Below are positions 8,817-15,837 of a stretch of 54,831 nucleotides of DNA, piece after piece (positions within the stretch are counted from its first letter, which is position 1; the number at the start of each line of letters is the position of its first letter). The DNA comes from an uncultured Marinobacter sp. Its GTDB lineage: Bacteria; Pseudomonadota; Gammaproteobacteria; Pseudomonadales; Oleiphilaceae. The stretch lies in assembly GCF_913055835.1 (NCBI RefSeq), contig NZ_CAJXKQ010000030.1, positions 1 through 54,831 on the forward strand, given 5' to 3'. The position numbers were made by a program, and so were the translations under genes. A model generated the notes under the pieces. The model had not been told where the DNA came from. It saw only the letters and a program-made list of their open reading frames with translations, and made no database searches.

Positions 8817-10094
8817 ATGAGTACAAGCGGTTCTCCCTACCCTGTTTATCAACGTTCCTGTGGTTGGACAGAGGCTCCGAACCTGATCCGAAGGTATCCA
8901 AGACTCGCAAGCACGCAGTCGTGCGACGCGGTCATAATTGGCGCCGGTTATACTGGAATTGCTATTGCAAAACAGCTGGCAACTCGAAACCCGGACATGG
9001 ACATCAGGATTCTCGAGGCAGAGACGGTAGGTTCGGGCTCTCCAGGGCGCAACTCAGGCTTCGTGCTTGAACATGCCTTCACCGCTGCCAATACAGCGGC
9101 TGCGAGTGTGCTTTATAAACTCTATCAAGCCACCCAAAATGAGATACGCGCGACCGCCTATCAGGGAGCCCAGACTCCAAAATCCCATATTTTTAAAGGT
9201 GCCGCGACACAAAGAGGGGAGAAGAATTTAGCAGGCTTAGCCCAGTTTCTTGAGAAGAGCGGTCAACCCTTCGAGTGGATGGACTCCGACCATATGAGGT
9301 CGATCACCGGTAGCAGCTATTATCGGGCTGGACTGAACCTACCCGGCAACAGCCTAGTTAACCCCTACGCGCTCATCTCCAACCTTGCCCGAAGCCTGCA
9401 ACCCTCGATCACACTTTACGAGGAAAGTCCGGCTATCCACCTGTCGCAGGACTATTTGGGCGACTGGCTAATCGCAACCCCAGAAGGCTCGTTAAAAGCT
9501 CCAATGGTTTTTCTGGCGAACAACGCGTTTGCAGCCTCTCTGGGAGTCGGAAATGCATACAGCGTAAAAATCTTTACCTATGCCGGCGTCACTCCCCAGC
9601 TTCCAGCTGACCTGTTTGCATCTCTCGCACCCGAAGGTCATTGGGGCCTGCTGCCGGCTCATCGACTCGGCTCTACTCTCAGAACTACCGAGGACGGTCG
9701 CCTCCTGATACGCGGCTTCTACGGCTATGAACATGAGGGCAATGATTCGACTCGCGGCTACCTGGAGCACAGTCTTTTTAGCCGCTTTCCGGAACTACGC
9801 AGCTACGGACTGGAGAAATGGTGGGGCGGCACCACCTCACTGACAGCGAATGGCGCTCCACTCTGGGGACAAATCAAGAAAGGCTTGTTCGCCTCCATAG
9901 GCTGCAACGGTGTCGGCATCCTCAAAGGAACCCTTCTCGGCCAAAAGTTGGCCAACCTGGCGACAGGGCAACCCAACATGGACGTGCAGGGACTCATGGG
10001 CAAGCCAGGCTGGATGCCGCCGGAGCCGATACGGCAAATCGGATTCAATATGGTCAGCGCCGTAGAGCGGCGCTTGGCAGGCGCTGAACGTTAA
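8817..10094 (+). CDS. FAD-dependent amine/amino-acid oxidase (DadA/PuuB-like)
   Basis: DAO-superfamily flavoenzyme, 425 residues. The Rossmann FAD motif is DAVIIGAGYTGIAIAKQLA (residues ~37-55), followed by the LEAETVGSGSPGRNSG segment typical of DadA/PuuB enzymes; the C-terminal GIFxSIGCNGVG-type motif appears as GLFASIGCNGVGILKGTLLG. Such enzymes oxidise a secondary or primary amine to an imine, with O2 or a quinone as acceptor. The gene lies between an IclR regulator and a RidA protein, which hydrolyses reactive imines; this fits one pathway. The substrate cannot be read from the sequence. The start ATG at 8817 has only a weak purine-rich leader, suggesting coupling to the upstream gene. 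Confidence 0.88.
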   Translation: MSTSGSPYPVYQRSCGWTEAPNLIRRYPRLASTQSCDAVIIGAGYTGIAIAKQLATRNPDMDIRILEAETVGSGSPGRNSGFVLEHAFTAANTAAASVLYKLYQATQNEIRATAYQGAQTPKSHIFKGAATQRGEKNLAGLAQFLEKSGQPFEWMDSDHMRSITGSSYYRAGLNLPGNSLVNPYALISNLARSLQPSITLYEESPAIHLSQDYLGDWLIATPEGSLKAPMVFLANNAFAASLGVGNAYSVKIFTYAGVTPQLPADLFASLAPEGHWGLLPAHRLGSTLRTTEDGRLLIRGFYGYEHEGNDSTRGYLEHSLFSRFPELRSYGLEKWWGGTTSLTANGAPLWGQIKKGLFASIGCNGVGILKGTLLGQKLANLATGQPNMDVQGLMGKPGWMPPEPIRQIGFNMVSAVERRLAGAER

Positions 10095-10123
10095 CCGCAG
10101 ACCTTCAAAGGAAACCTTAAGAT

Positions 10124-10501
10124 ATGATCAAAACGGTAAAAACCGATCTCTACCAATCACCCTCCCCCCTTGAGTGGGCAACTATTGGCAACGGCATACT
10201 GTTCACCGCCCAGATTCCAATCGATAACCAGGGGCAGGTTGTTCCCGGCGGCATCGAGGCCCAGACACATCAAACTATGAAGAACCTATGCCATACACTC
10301 GACTGCGCCAACGCCAGTCTAACGGATGTCACTCAGGTTATGATTTACGTTACGGACAGGGCTTTCCTGCCAGCTGTTAACAAAATCTACGGAGAGTACT
10401 TCAAAGAACCTTATCCCAATCGAGCCGCTGTGGTGGTTGCCGGGTTAGCGCGAGAAGAAATGTTTGTTGAACTGGTGGTTTATGCTGCTATTTCAAAATA
10501 A
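10124..10501 (+). CDS. RidA/YjgF-family imine/enamine deaminase
   Basis: 125-residue RidA-type protein, normal length. The arginine that contacts the substrate carboxylate is in PNRAAVVVAGLA and the late glutamate is in MFVELVVYAA, both in conserved position; activity is therefore plausible. RidA proteins hydrolyse reactive enamine/imine products of flavin- or PLP-dependent enzymes to keto-acids and ammonia. The gene sits 29 bases after the FAD oxidase stop and has AAGGAAA as its ribosome-binding site, so the two are likely co-expressed and act in sequence. Confidence 0.9.
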   Translation: MIKTVKTDLYQSPSPLEWATIGNGILFTAQIPIDNQGQVVPGGIEAQTHQTMKNLCHTLDCANASLTDVTQVMIYVTDRAFLPAVNKIYGEYFKEPYPNRAAVVVAGLAREEMFVELVVYAAISK

Positions 10502-10546
10502 AAAAATAGAGTTTCTGCGTTAGCCATACCATTAAAGATTTCAACC

Positions 10547-10565
10547 CAGGCCGTTCAACGGCCTG
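10547..10565 (+). terminator. Hairpin after ridA
   Basis: A perfect 8-bp stem, CAGGCCGT and ACGGCCTG, with loop TCA lies 46 bases after the ridA stop. It is not followed by a U-tract on either strand, so it could be a weak terminator or an mRNA 3'-end stabiliser. Confidence 0.35.
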
Positions 10566-10628
10566 CTCTACCTCAACCTGACCTCAAACCCTGTTTGGCA
10601 GACTGGCGTCTTGTCCAGTTCATCGTTT

Positions 10629-10737
10629 TACCGGTACCACGATTCACTGGAAGACCTGAAGCCATGGGAATATCTGGTGGAATACCGACGGACGGAAAAC
10701 TCTAATCAGCGGTGCAACTGAAATAGGGATGTTTACA
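10629..10737 (+). mobile_element. Scar of an IS3-like transposase 3' end
   Basis: A short open frame reads YRYHDSLEDLKPWEYL and then ends ENSNQRCN-stop at 10721. The RYH(D/E)SL..L.P pattern followed by a short basic tail is how IS3-family transposases (rve core) end. About 16 bases later comes GGGATGTTTACA, which would be a plausible right end starting TGTAAACATCCC on the other strand. No left end or further transposase sequence was seen, so only the distal end of an element seems to remain, in the gap between ridA and the CoiA-like gene. Recognition is from the motif only. Confidence 0.4.
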
Positions 10738-10752
10738 GTCTATATGGCAGTG

Positions 10753-12177
10753 TCAACGGGAACTATATTGGCGGAGCTTATTCAAAACACTGCGTGCGTT
10801 GGTGAAGATCGTCGCAGACTTGGCAAGCGCGAGAACCGTGAGAGGACCGCCTTTGACCTTGGCGTGACGCGCAAACAGATAATTAATCGACAGCTGGTCA
10901 TCGTCGAACACGACCATCACATCTTGGAGCTCATGGATATCAGCAAAGGTGAACCCTTTTTTCTGCCTTATCCTGGAGAGACTCACATTCTCTAAGTACG
11001 GCACATGCGGGCCATCCGGCCAAACTTTGAAGGCATCAACCCAGATTGTTTCGGCCAATTGGCCGCCCCAGTTCGTGCGCAACCGGTGAATGATTCCTTC
11101 GTGTCTATTCTTGGATAATCGCGAGTTTAAACTACCTCGGTACTCGAATAAGCGTTTCAAAACACTCGGAGAGGCCGTGTATATGCTCGTGCTCTCACTG
11201 ATGGAAAGCACCGTTAGAGGGTGTTTTTTTATGGACTGATGCCAAGCAAACAGACGGTTGATCGACGGATCGTCACCGACTGTGGTTACCAGAACATTGT
11301 TCGCCACCGGAAGGTCGACCATCGTGAAACCATTTCTTCGGCGAACATTGGTGACCGGCATGTTCCTGAGCATTATCGATCTATCACCCTCGGGCTTGGC
11401 GTAAAAGTGATGAATTCGAAGAAGCTCAGGTAAGGGTGCTTCCAAACCTGCACGAAGCCGCTCTAACAATGCCTTGTGCTCCGACGCCTCTTGCTGGCAC
11501 ACCGACTCATCCAGTTCCCATTGAAGTCGCGCCACCTCACTATCACATCCAAAAGACAACCAGTGTCGCGGAGCGTTGAAGGTAACCAAATCACGAATTG
11601 CTTCCGGGCTGATTCCCCGTCGAGGTGCTGTTGAAAGATCCACCTCAAGAACTGCCAGATTCTGGTCCTTCATCGCCTGCTGTTTCTTAGGAGGAACCGC
11701 GTGAGTGACCTTTATCTCAATGAAGAAGGTTCCGAACGCTGTGTTGACCCGAGCATCGGGTCGAAAGGGAGAGATCTCAGGCACAAGCGGCTCGACGGCA
11801 CCAGACAATCGTTCAACATTTCTTGCGCCCAAAGTGTGCATTAAATGCCTGCGCTGGAATCGACCGGTAATGCCAATCTCTTGAGAGGTCGAGACAACCT
11901 GAATGTTACGCTCTGGAATATACAGATGACGAATAACGTGGGCCGCTATGAACTTAGCGCTCAAATGAAGAGCCGATTCCTGGCAGCGACGAATGTCAGG
12001 TGGAAGAACAGCGTGGGCAAAGTGGTGTGCCATCTTCGGGCCTTTCTTGGCCACTAGATCTGAACCGCACTCCGGACAACGGCATTTACAGGCCTTGCCC
12101 GAGACAACCTCTGAGATGAAACGCGGCTCGTCTGTAATGCGGTCCAAGCCAGTAAGGATGCCCTCATCATGTGACAT
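10753..12177 (-). CDS. CoiA-like nuclease with zinc-binding N-terminus and duplicated C-terminal domain
   Basis: 474-residue protein related to the competence protein CoiA family. The N-terminus has a zinc-binding pattern C32/C34/C37 ... H51-H52-x-x-H55 (CPECG and MAHHFAH). A PD-(D/E)xK-type nuclease core follows, with D141 in FRPDARV and E154-x-K156 in FFIEIKVTH. The C-terminal half holds two related ~74-residue repeats at about 272-345 and 397-470, both with the order N-(V/M)..R..GFT..D...(D).SIN.LFA.H......PLTVL....S..I......VL..L. CoiA relatives act in DNA processing during uptake or in mobile-element contexts; the specific role here is unknown. Ribosome-binding site AAAGG precedes the ATG. 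It is isolated between an IS scar and AT-rich DNA. Confidence 0.7.
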   Translation of the reverse strand: MSHDEGILTGLDRITDEPRFISEVVSGKACKCRCPECGSDLVAKKGPKMAHHFAHAVLPPDIRRCQESALHLSAKFIAAHVIRHLYIPERNIQVVSTSQEIGITGRFQRRHLMHTLGARNVERLSGAVEPLVPEISPFRPDARVNTAFGTFFIEIKVTHAVPPKKQQAMKDQNLAVLEVDLSTAPRRGISPEAIRDLVTFNAPRHWLSFGCDSEVARLQWELDESVCQQEASEHKALLERLRAGLEAPLPELLRIHHFYAKPEGDRSIMLRNMPVTNVRRRNGFTMVDLPVANNVLVTTVGDDPSINRLFAWHQSIKKHPLTVLSISESTSIYTASPSVLKRLFEYRGSLNSRLSKNRHEGIIHRLRTNWGGQLAETIWVDAFKVWPDGPHVPYLENVSLSRIRQKKGFTFADIHELQDVMVVFDDDQLSINYLFARHAKVKGGPLTVLALAKSATIFTNARSVLNKLRQYSSR

Positions 12178-12794
12178 TACACCGACTACCTTTTCCCAAC
12201 ACTGGTCGCTTCTACTAGTAGTGATATTAACTCATGATTGAGAATTCTCAGAGCTGCCCCCTTTAGCTCAACTGTTTTCAGTTCAGCGATGGTCAGCGGT
12301 GACCCTGACCCGGTATTAGGTCCATCCAGAGTTGGAAAAATCCGGCTCCAATTGCTTCTGCTTTCTTCGTGAAACCGCATGTTCTTTACGACTACGACTT
12401 GAATCCGACGTCACAAGTAGATCGGCACCTGCCTTTCACTACCCTCTCGCAGACCTAAATAACTTTTGTGAAATATCTATATTCTATTTCGATATAGATG
12501 AATCATATTCCAGATATTTAATTCAAATATTTGTTCTCTCCCCCGAACAACCACATGATTTTCTGCACAATTCGATGCAACCTAATAAATCACCAAAATC
12601 GCACTTATGCGTACAATACCAAATCATGATGTCCTTTAAAATTTTTTATCTATCTGTTTTATATGTATTTAAAATGATACACAACTCACTTTTTGTTAGA
12701 AATTTGAGGATCATCAAGTTCGGTGCTAAATCTTGGTTACCTGTTTGCTTAGACAGGGAGCGACTTACCATAAAGACAAAAAGGAAGAGGATTT
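12178..12794. other. AT-rich intergenic region upstream of the acylase gene
   Basis: This 617-base stretch has strongly biased AT-rich sequence with no recognisable gene. An open frame at 12332-12871 runs into the acylase start and has low-complexity, non-protein-like composition. A 64-codon minus-strand frame at 12186-12380 ends just before the CoiA-like gene but has no family resemblance. The left copy of the 15-bp direct repeat that flanks the acylase gene lies at 12719-12733, and the acylase promoter and leader must lie within the last ~100 bases. Confidence 0.6.
12719..12733 (+). repeat. 15-bp direct repeat flanking the acylase gene, left copy
   Basis: TTCGGTGCTAAATCT occurs here and again, exactly and in the same orientation, at 15487-15501. 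The pair brackets the acylase gene with its leader and terminator. It could be the trace of an integration or recombination event. Confidence 0.5.
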
Positions 12795-15347
12795 ATGACT
12801 TATCTAGGAAGGCGAAATTCATCATGGCTGCTAGCAGGGGCAGTTGCATTGGCATTAACAGGGTGCAATGACAGCGACTCCCCTGTGAGTCCACCGCCGG
12901 ATGAAACCGAAACTTCGAACATCACGATTAAAAGAGACAACTACGGTGTTCCGCACGTTTACGCGGACAGCACCTATGGCCTTTATTACGGCTACGGCTA
13001 CTCGCTTGCACAAGACCGACTGTTTCAAATGGAGATGATCAAACGATCTGTTCTTGGCACAGTTTCGGAAGTATTAGGTGCAGATTATCTGCCTCTAGAT
13101 CGGTCCTCACGCTCAGGATTTGATCCAGATTCGATCAAGAGTCAGCTGCAAGAGCTCTCCGAAGAAGATCTCGATATCTTCAAGGGCTACGCTGACGGGT
13201 TTAACAAGCGAATCGAAGAGGTCAATGCGAACCCTTCAGAGCTACTTCCTAAACAGTTTACAGATTTTGATTTTACGCCAGAAAAATGGACAGCTTTCGA
13301 CGTAGCCATGCTCTACGTTGGGACCATGGCAGGGCGTTACTCTAATAGCTCCAGTGAAATCCGAAATTTGTCATTACTCAAAGATTTACAAGCCGAATTA
13401 GGCGATTCAGATGGGCTCGCCATGTTCAACCAGCTTCGTTGGCTTGAAGACCCTCTAGCTCCCACCACCGTTCCGAGACAACCAGGTGTTAACAGTTTCG
13501 GAAGTGCTGAAGTTGAAGAAAACGACGAACTAATGTCCTCCACCGAGGGAGTAGAAGAGAGCCAAGCAGTTTATAACTCTCTAGCTCCGGTATCTGAAAG
13601 CCTTCTTACGGCCTCCAGCGTCCAAGAAGCTGCGTTCAAGGGGATTGTCACCCCCGACGATAGACCAGTGGCCAGCAATCTTTGGATCATCGGCCCTAAT
13701 CGCACCGCAGATGGTTCGACCATATTTAATAATGGTCCACAGTTCGGTTGGTTCAATCCAGCATATACGTACAGTATCGGGCTGCATGGAGCTGGTTATG
13801 ACGTCACGGGAAATACCCCTTTCGCCCTCCCTGTTATCTTATTTGGAACAAACAACCAGATCACGTGGGGCGCAACTGCTGGTCCATTGGACGTGAATGA
13901 CTATTACCAATTGGAACTAAACCCATCCAATCAGTATCAATATTACTTTGATGGCGAATACCTCGACATGGACAAGCGAACCGAGGTTATCAGAGTAAAA
14001 ACTGATGGAGGGTTTGAAGAGGAAACGCTAGATATCTATTACAGCGTTCATGGTGTAGTTACCAGTTTCGACTCAGATAACAATACTGCCTATGCGTTCA
14101 AGCGCAGCTGGACCGGATATGAAATTCAGTCTCTCATGAGCTGGATTCATTCTATGAAAGCCCAGAACTGGGATGAGTGGCTCGCCGAGGCCGAAGACGT
14201 CGCCACAACCATTAACTGGTATTATGCTGATGTCGAAGGAAATATTGGATATGTTTCCCCTGGCTACCTCCCTATCAGGCCGGAAAGTCAGGATATTCGG
14301 CTTCCAGCTCTAGGTGATGGATCCATGGAATGGCAGGGCATTCGTCCATTCGATGAAGTACCGAAGACCTATAACCCTGGTCAAGGCTACATCGTAAACT
14401 GGAATAACCAATCCACCCCCGGTGAAGTAGGACTTGGTGATGGTGCCAACTGGTCTGCCGTAGATCGAGTGAATGAGTTTATCGATCGCATTGAGGCAAA
14501 ACCTGTATTGACGCCAGACGAGGTTTGGGATCTGAACCGGCAAACAGCTCTGTCCGACACCAATGCACGTTACTTCATTCCGTACATTGTCGAGTCAGTT
14601 CAGGAACTGCCAAATGATGATCCAGTGAGGCTGGCAGCAGACTCACTTTCTGAATGGTCCATGCTAAACACCAATCCGGACTTTGATGGCTTTTACAACG
14701 AGCCTGAAGCAACACTGTTCAGAAAATGGCTAACAATCGCTTATGACGCCGTTCTTGCTGACGACATCCCGCAATTCGCATATTCATCTAATCCAGGGTA
14801 TCCAGTAGAGACCGCTGGGGGCAGCGTTCGCCCCGGTCAAAGCAGTAAATATCTATATAACGCCTTACTCGGTGAAGATGCGGGGGTTGCACAAACTTTC
14901 GATTTCTTTAATGGGGCAACTTATGACGAAAAACTCACGATCGTAAGAGAGTCGCTCGTAGAGGCAATATCTCAGCTGGAACAGGAATATGGCACGGACC
15001 GAGCCACTTGGCTCACACCAGCGGCCGTTCATCGTTTCAGTACTCGTAACTTCTTGGGTGTGCCTCAAGCGAACCTGTCAGAACAGTTGGAGCTCCCAAC
15101 GTACATGAATCGTGGTACCCAGAATCATCAGGTAATATTCGATGACTCGGGCAATACCGAGATGTGTACAGTTGCACCTCCTGGTCAGAGTGGCTTCGTT
15201 GCACAAGATGGCACCAAAGGCCCGCATTATGATGATCAGCTGATTCTATTCCGGGATTGGGGCTGTAAGGCTGAATACCTGAACCCTCAGGGTGTCGACG
15301 AAAATAAAGAATCAGAAATACAGCTTGAGGTAAGCCGCGTTCAATAA
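12795..15347 (+). CDS. Penicillin G acylase homologue, predicted lipoprotein
   Basis: 850-residue Ntn-hydrolase of the penicillin amidase family, close to the ~846-residue E. coli penicillin G acylase. The predicted autocatalytic cleavage exposes Ser294 in RPVASNLWIIGPN as the catalytic N-terminus of the beta chain. NGPQFGWFNPAYTYSIGLHG and AGYDVTGNTPFALP match the E. coli beta chain closely, including its substrate-pocket Phe24 position, and YIVNWNN contains the catalytic Asn. In WGATAGP the E. coli phenylalanine after STAG is replaced by Pro. C791 and C824 are 33 residues apart and absent from E. coli, in a position like the stabilising disulfide of the Alcaligenes faecalis enzyme. The signal peptide ends in a lipobox, ALTGC24, so it is probably membrane-anchored in the envelope. 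RBS AGGAAGAGG. The gene is AT-rich and stands alone, suggesting transfer. Confidence 0.9.
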   Translation: MTYLGRRNSSWLLAGAVALALTGCNDSDSPVSPPPDETETSNITIKRDNYGVPHVYADSTYGLYYGYGYSLAQDRLFQMEMIKRSVLGTVSEVLGADYLPLDRSSRSGFDPDSIKSQLQELSEEDLDIFKGYADGFNKRIEEVNANPSELLPKQFTDFDFTPEKWTAFDVAMLYVGTMAGRYSNSSSEIRNLSLLKDLQAELGDSDGLAMFNQLRWLEDPLAPTTVPRQPGVNSFGSAEVEENDELMSSTEGVEESQAVYNSLAPVSESLLTASSVQEAAFKGIVTPDDRPVASNLWIIGPNRTADGSTIFNNGPQFGWFNPAYTYSIGLHGAGYDVTGNTPFALPVILFGTNNQITWGATAGPLDVNDYYQLELNPSNQYQYYFDGEYLDMDKRTEVIRVKTDGGFEEETLDIYYSVHGVVTSFDSDNNTAYAFKRSWTGYEIQSLMSWIHSMKAQNWDEWLAEAEDVATTINWYYADVEGNIGYVSPGYLPIRPESQDIRLPALGDGSMEWQGIRPFDEVPKTYNPGQGYIVNWNNQSTPGEVGLGDGANWSAVDRVNEFIDRIEAKPVLTPDEVWDLNRQTALSDTNARYFIPYIVESVQELPNDDPVRLAADSLSEWSMLNTNPDFDGFYNEPEATLFRKWLTIAYDAVLADDIPQFAYSSNPGYPVETAGGSVRPGQSSKYLYNALLGEDAGVAQTFDFFNGATYDEKLTIVRESLVEAISQLEQEYGTDRATWLTPAAVHRFSTRNFLGVPQANLSEQLELPTYMNRGTQNHQVIFDDSGNTEMCTVAPPGQSGFVAQDGTKGPHYDDQLILFRDWGCKAEYLNPQGVDENKESEIQLEVSRVQ

Positions 15348-15387
15348 CGTTTAGCTCACTCAACGTACTAGATTCTTTAAGATCCGG

Positions 15388-15418
15388 AAGGGGCTCCATA
15401 GATTTGGGGCCCCTTCTT
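15388..15418 (+). terminator. Terminator of the acylase gene
   Basis: Stem AAGGGGCTCC at 15388-15397 pairs with GGGGCCCCTT at 15406-15415 (one G-U pair), followed by the short T-rich tail CTTAATTA. It lies 41 bases after the acylase stop. Confidence 0.65.
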
Positions 15419-15486
15419 AATTACTGTCACTCCGAACCCTCTTAAACATCCACAGGTAACACAATTAACGCTTTACCTCCCTTCTT

Positions 15487-15501
15487 TTCGGTGCTAAATC
15501 T
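15487..15501 (+). repeat. 15-bp direct repeat flanking the acylase gene, right copy
   Basis: Exact copy of the TTCGGTGCTAAATCT found at 12719-12733, in direct orientation, 69 bases beyond the acylase terminator. Confidence 0.5.
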
Positions 15502-15692
15502 GTCTCCTTGGCTCGATAAGCTGATGTTTTAATTTATCTTTTTTGGAAAATCTCATGCTATCCGTGGAAAACCATGAGAAATCTCGCCTAATCATGGTCA
15601 CCTCAAATTCAATTTTTGGTGACCCTACCGCAAGTATCTGATTTCAAAAACCTCTGAATCTCACCTTAGCGTTGGACTGACACCAGTTAGGG

Positions 15693-15804
15693 GAGCCCGG
15701 GCGGGAAATGGCTTCCGAAAATGCTCGGAGCCAGGGAAGGCGGAGAGCAAGCGTACATGGATGTACTCGCAGCGGTTTTCGGAAGCCATTTCCCGCCCGG
15801 GCTC
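15693..15804 (+). repeat. Foldback element A upstream of the EamA exporter
   Basis: A perfect 29-bp inverted repeat (15693-15721 with 15776-15804) encloses a 54-base interior. The inner 72 bases (15713-15784) match 69 of 72 bases of element C at 33191-33262, but the outer ~20 bases of each arm are unrelated to those of C while still pairing perfectly with each other. The interior holds a small palindrome GTACATGGATGTAC. It ends 33 bases before the eamA-type ATG and could fold in the mRNA leader or as a DNA cruciform. Not recognised as a named element. Confidence 0.85.
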
Positions 15805-15837
15805 ATGCACCCAAAGTTGAGGAATTGAGGAGAAAAC

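Larger units (their letters stand above)
15348..15837. other. Intergenic region between acylase and EamA exporter
   Basis: 490 bases without a gene. It contains, in order, the acylase terminator (15388-15418), the right copy of the 15-bp direct repeat (15487-15501), an AT-rich part with two small inverted repeats (TCTCATG/CATGAGA and GGTCACC/GGTGACC near 15552-15626), and foldback element A (15693-15804). Composition changes from AT-rich to GC-rich at about 15690, so this is probably the edge of the accessory region. Confidence 0.6.

Noticed and set aside
12186..12380. 64-codon minus-strand frame just upstream of the CoiA-like gene
   Set aside because: Weak ribosome-binding site and no recognisable family. 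It could be a small partner gene, but the evidence is too thin.
12332..12871. 179-codon plus-strand frame before the acylase
   Set aside because: AT-rich, low-complexity product overlapping the acylase signal peptide; no ribosome-binding site and no motif.
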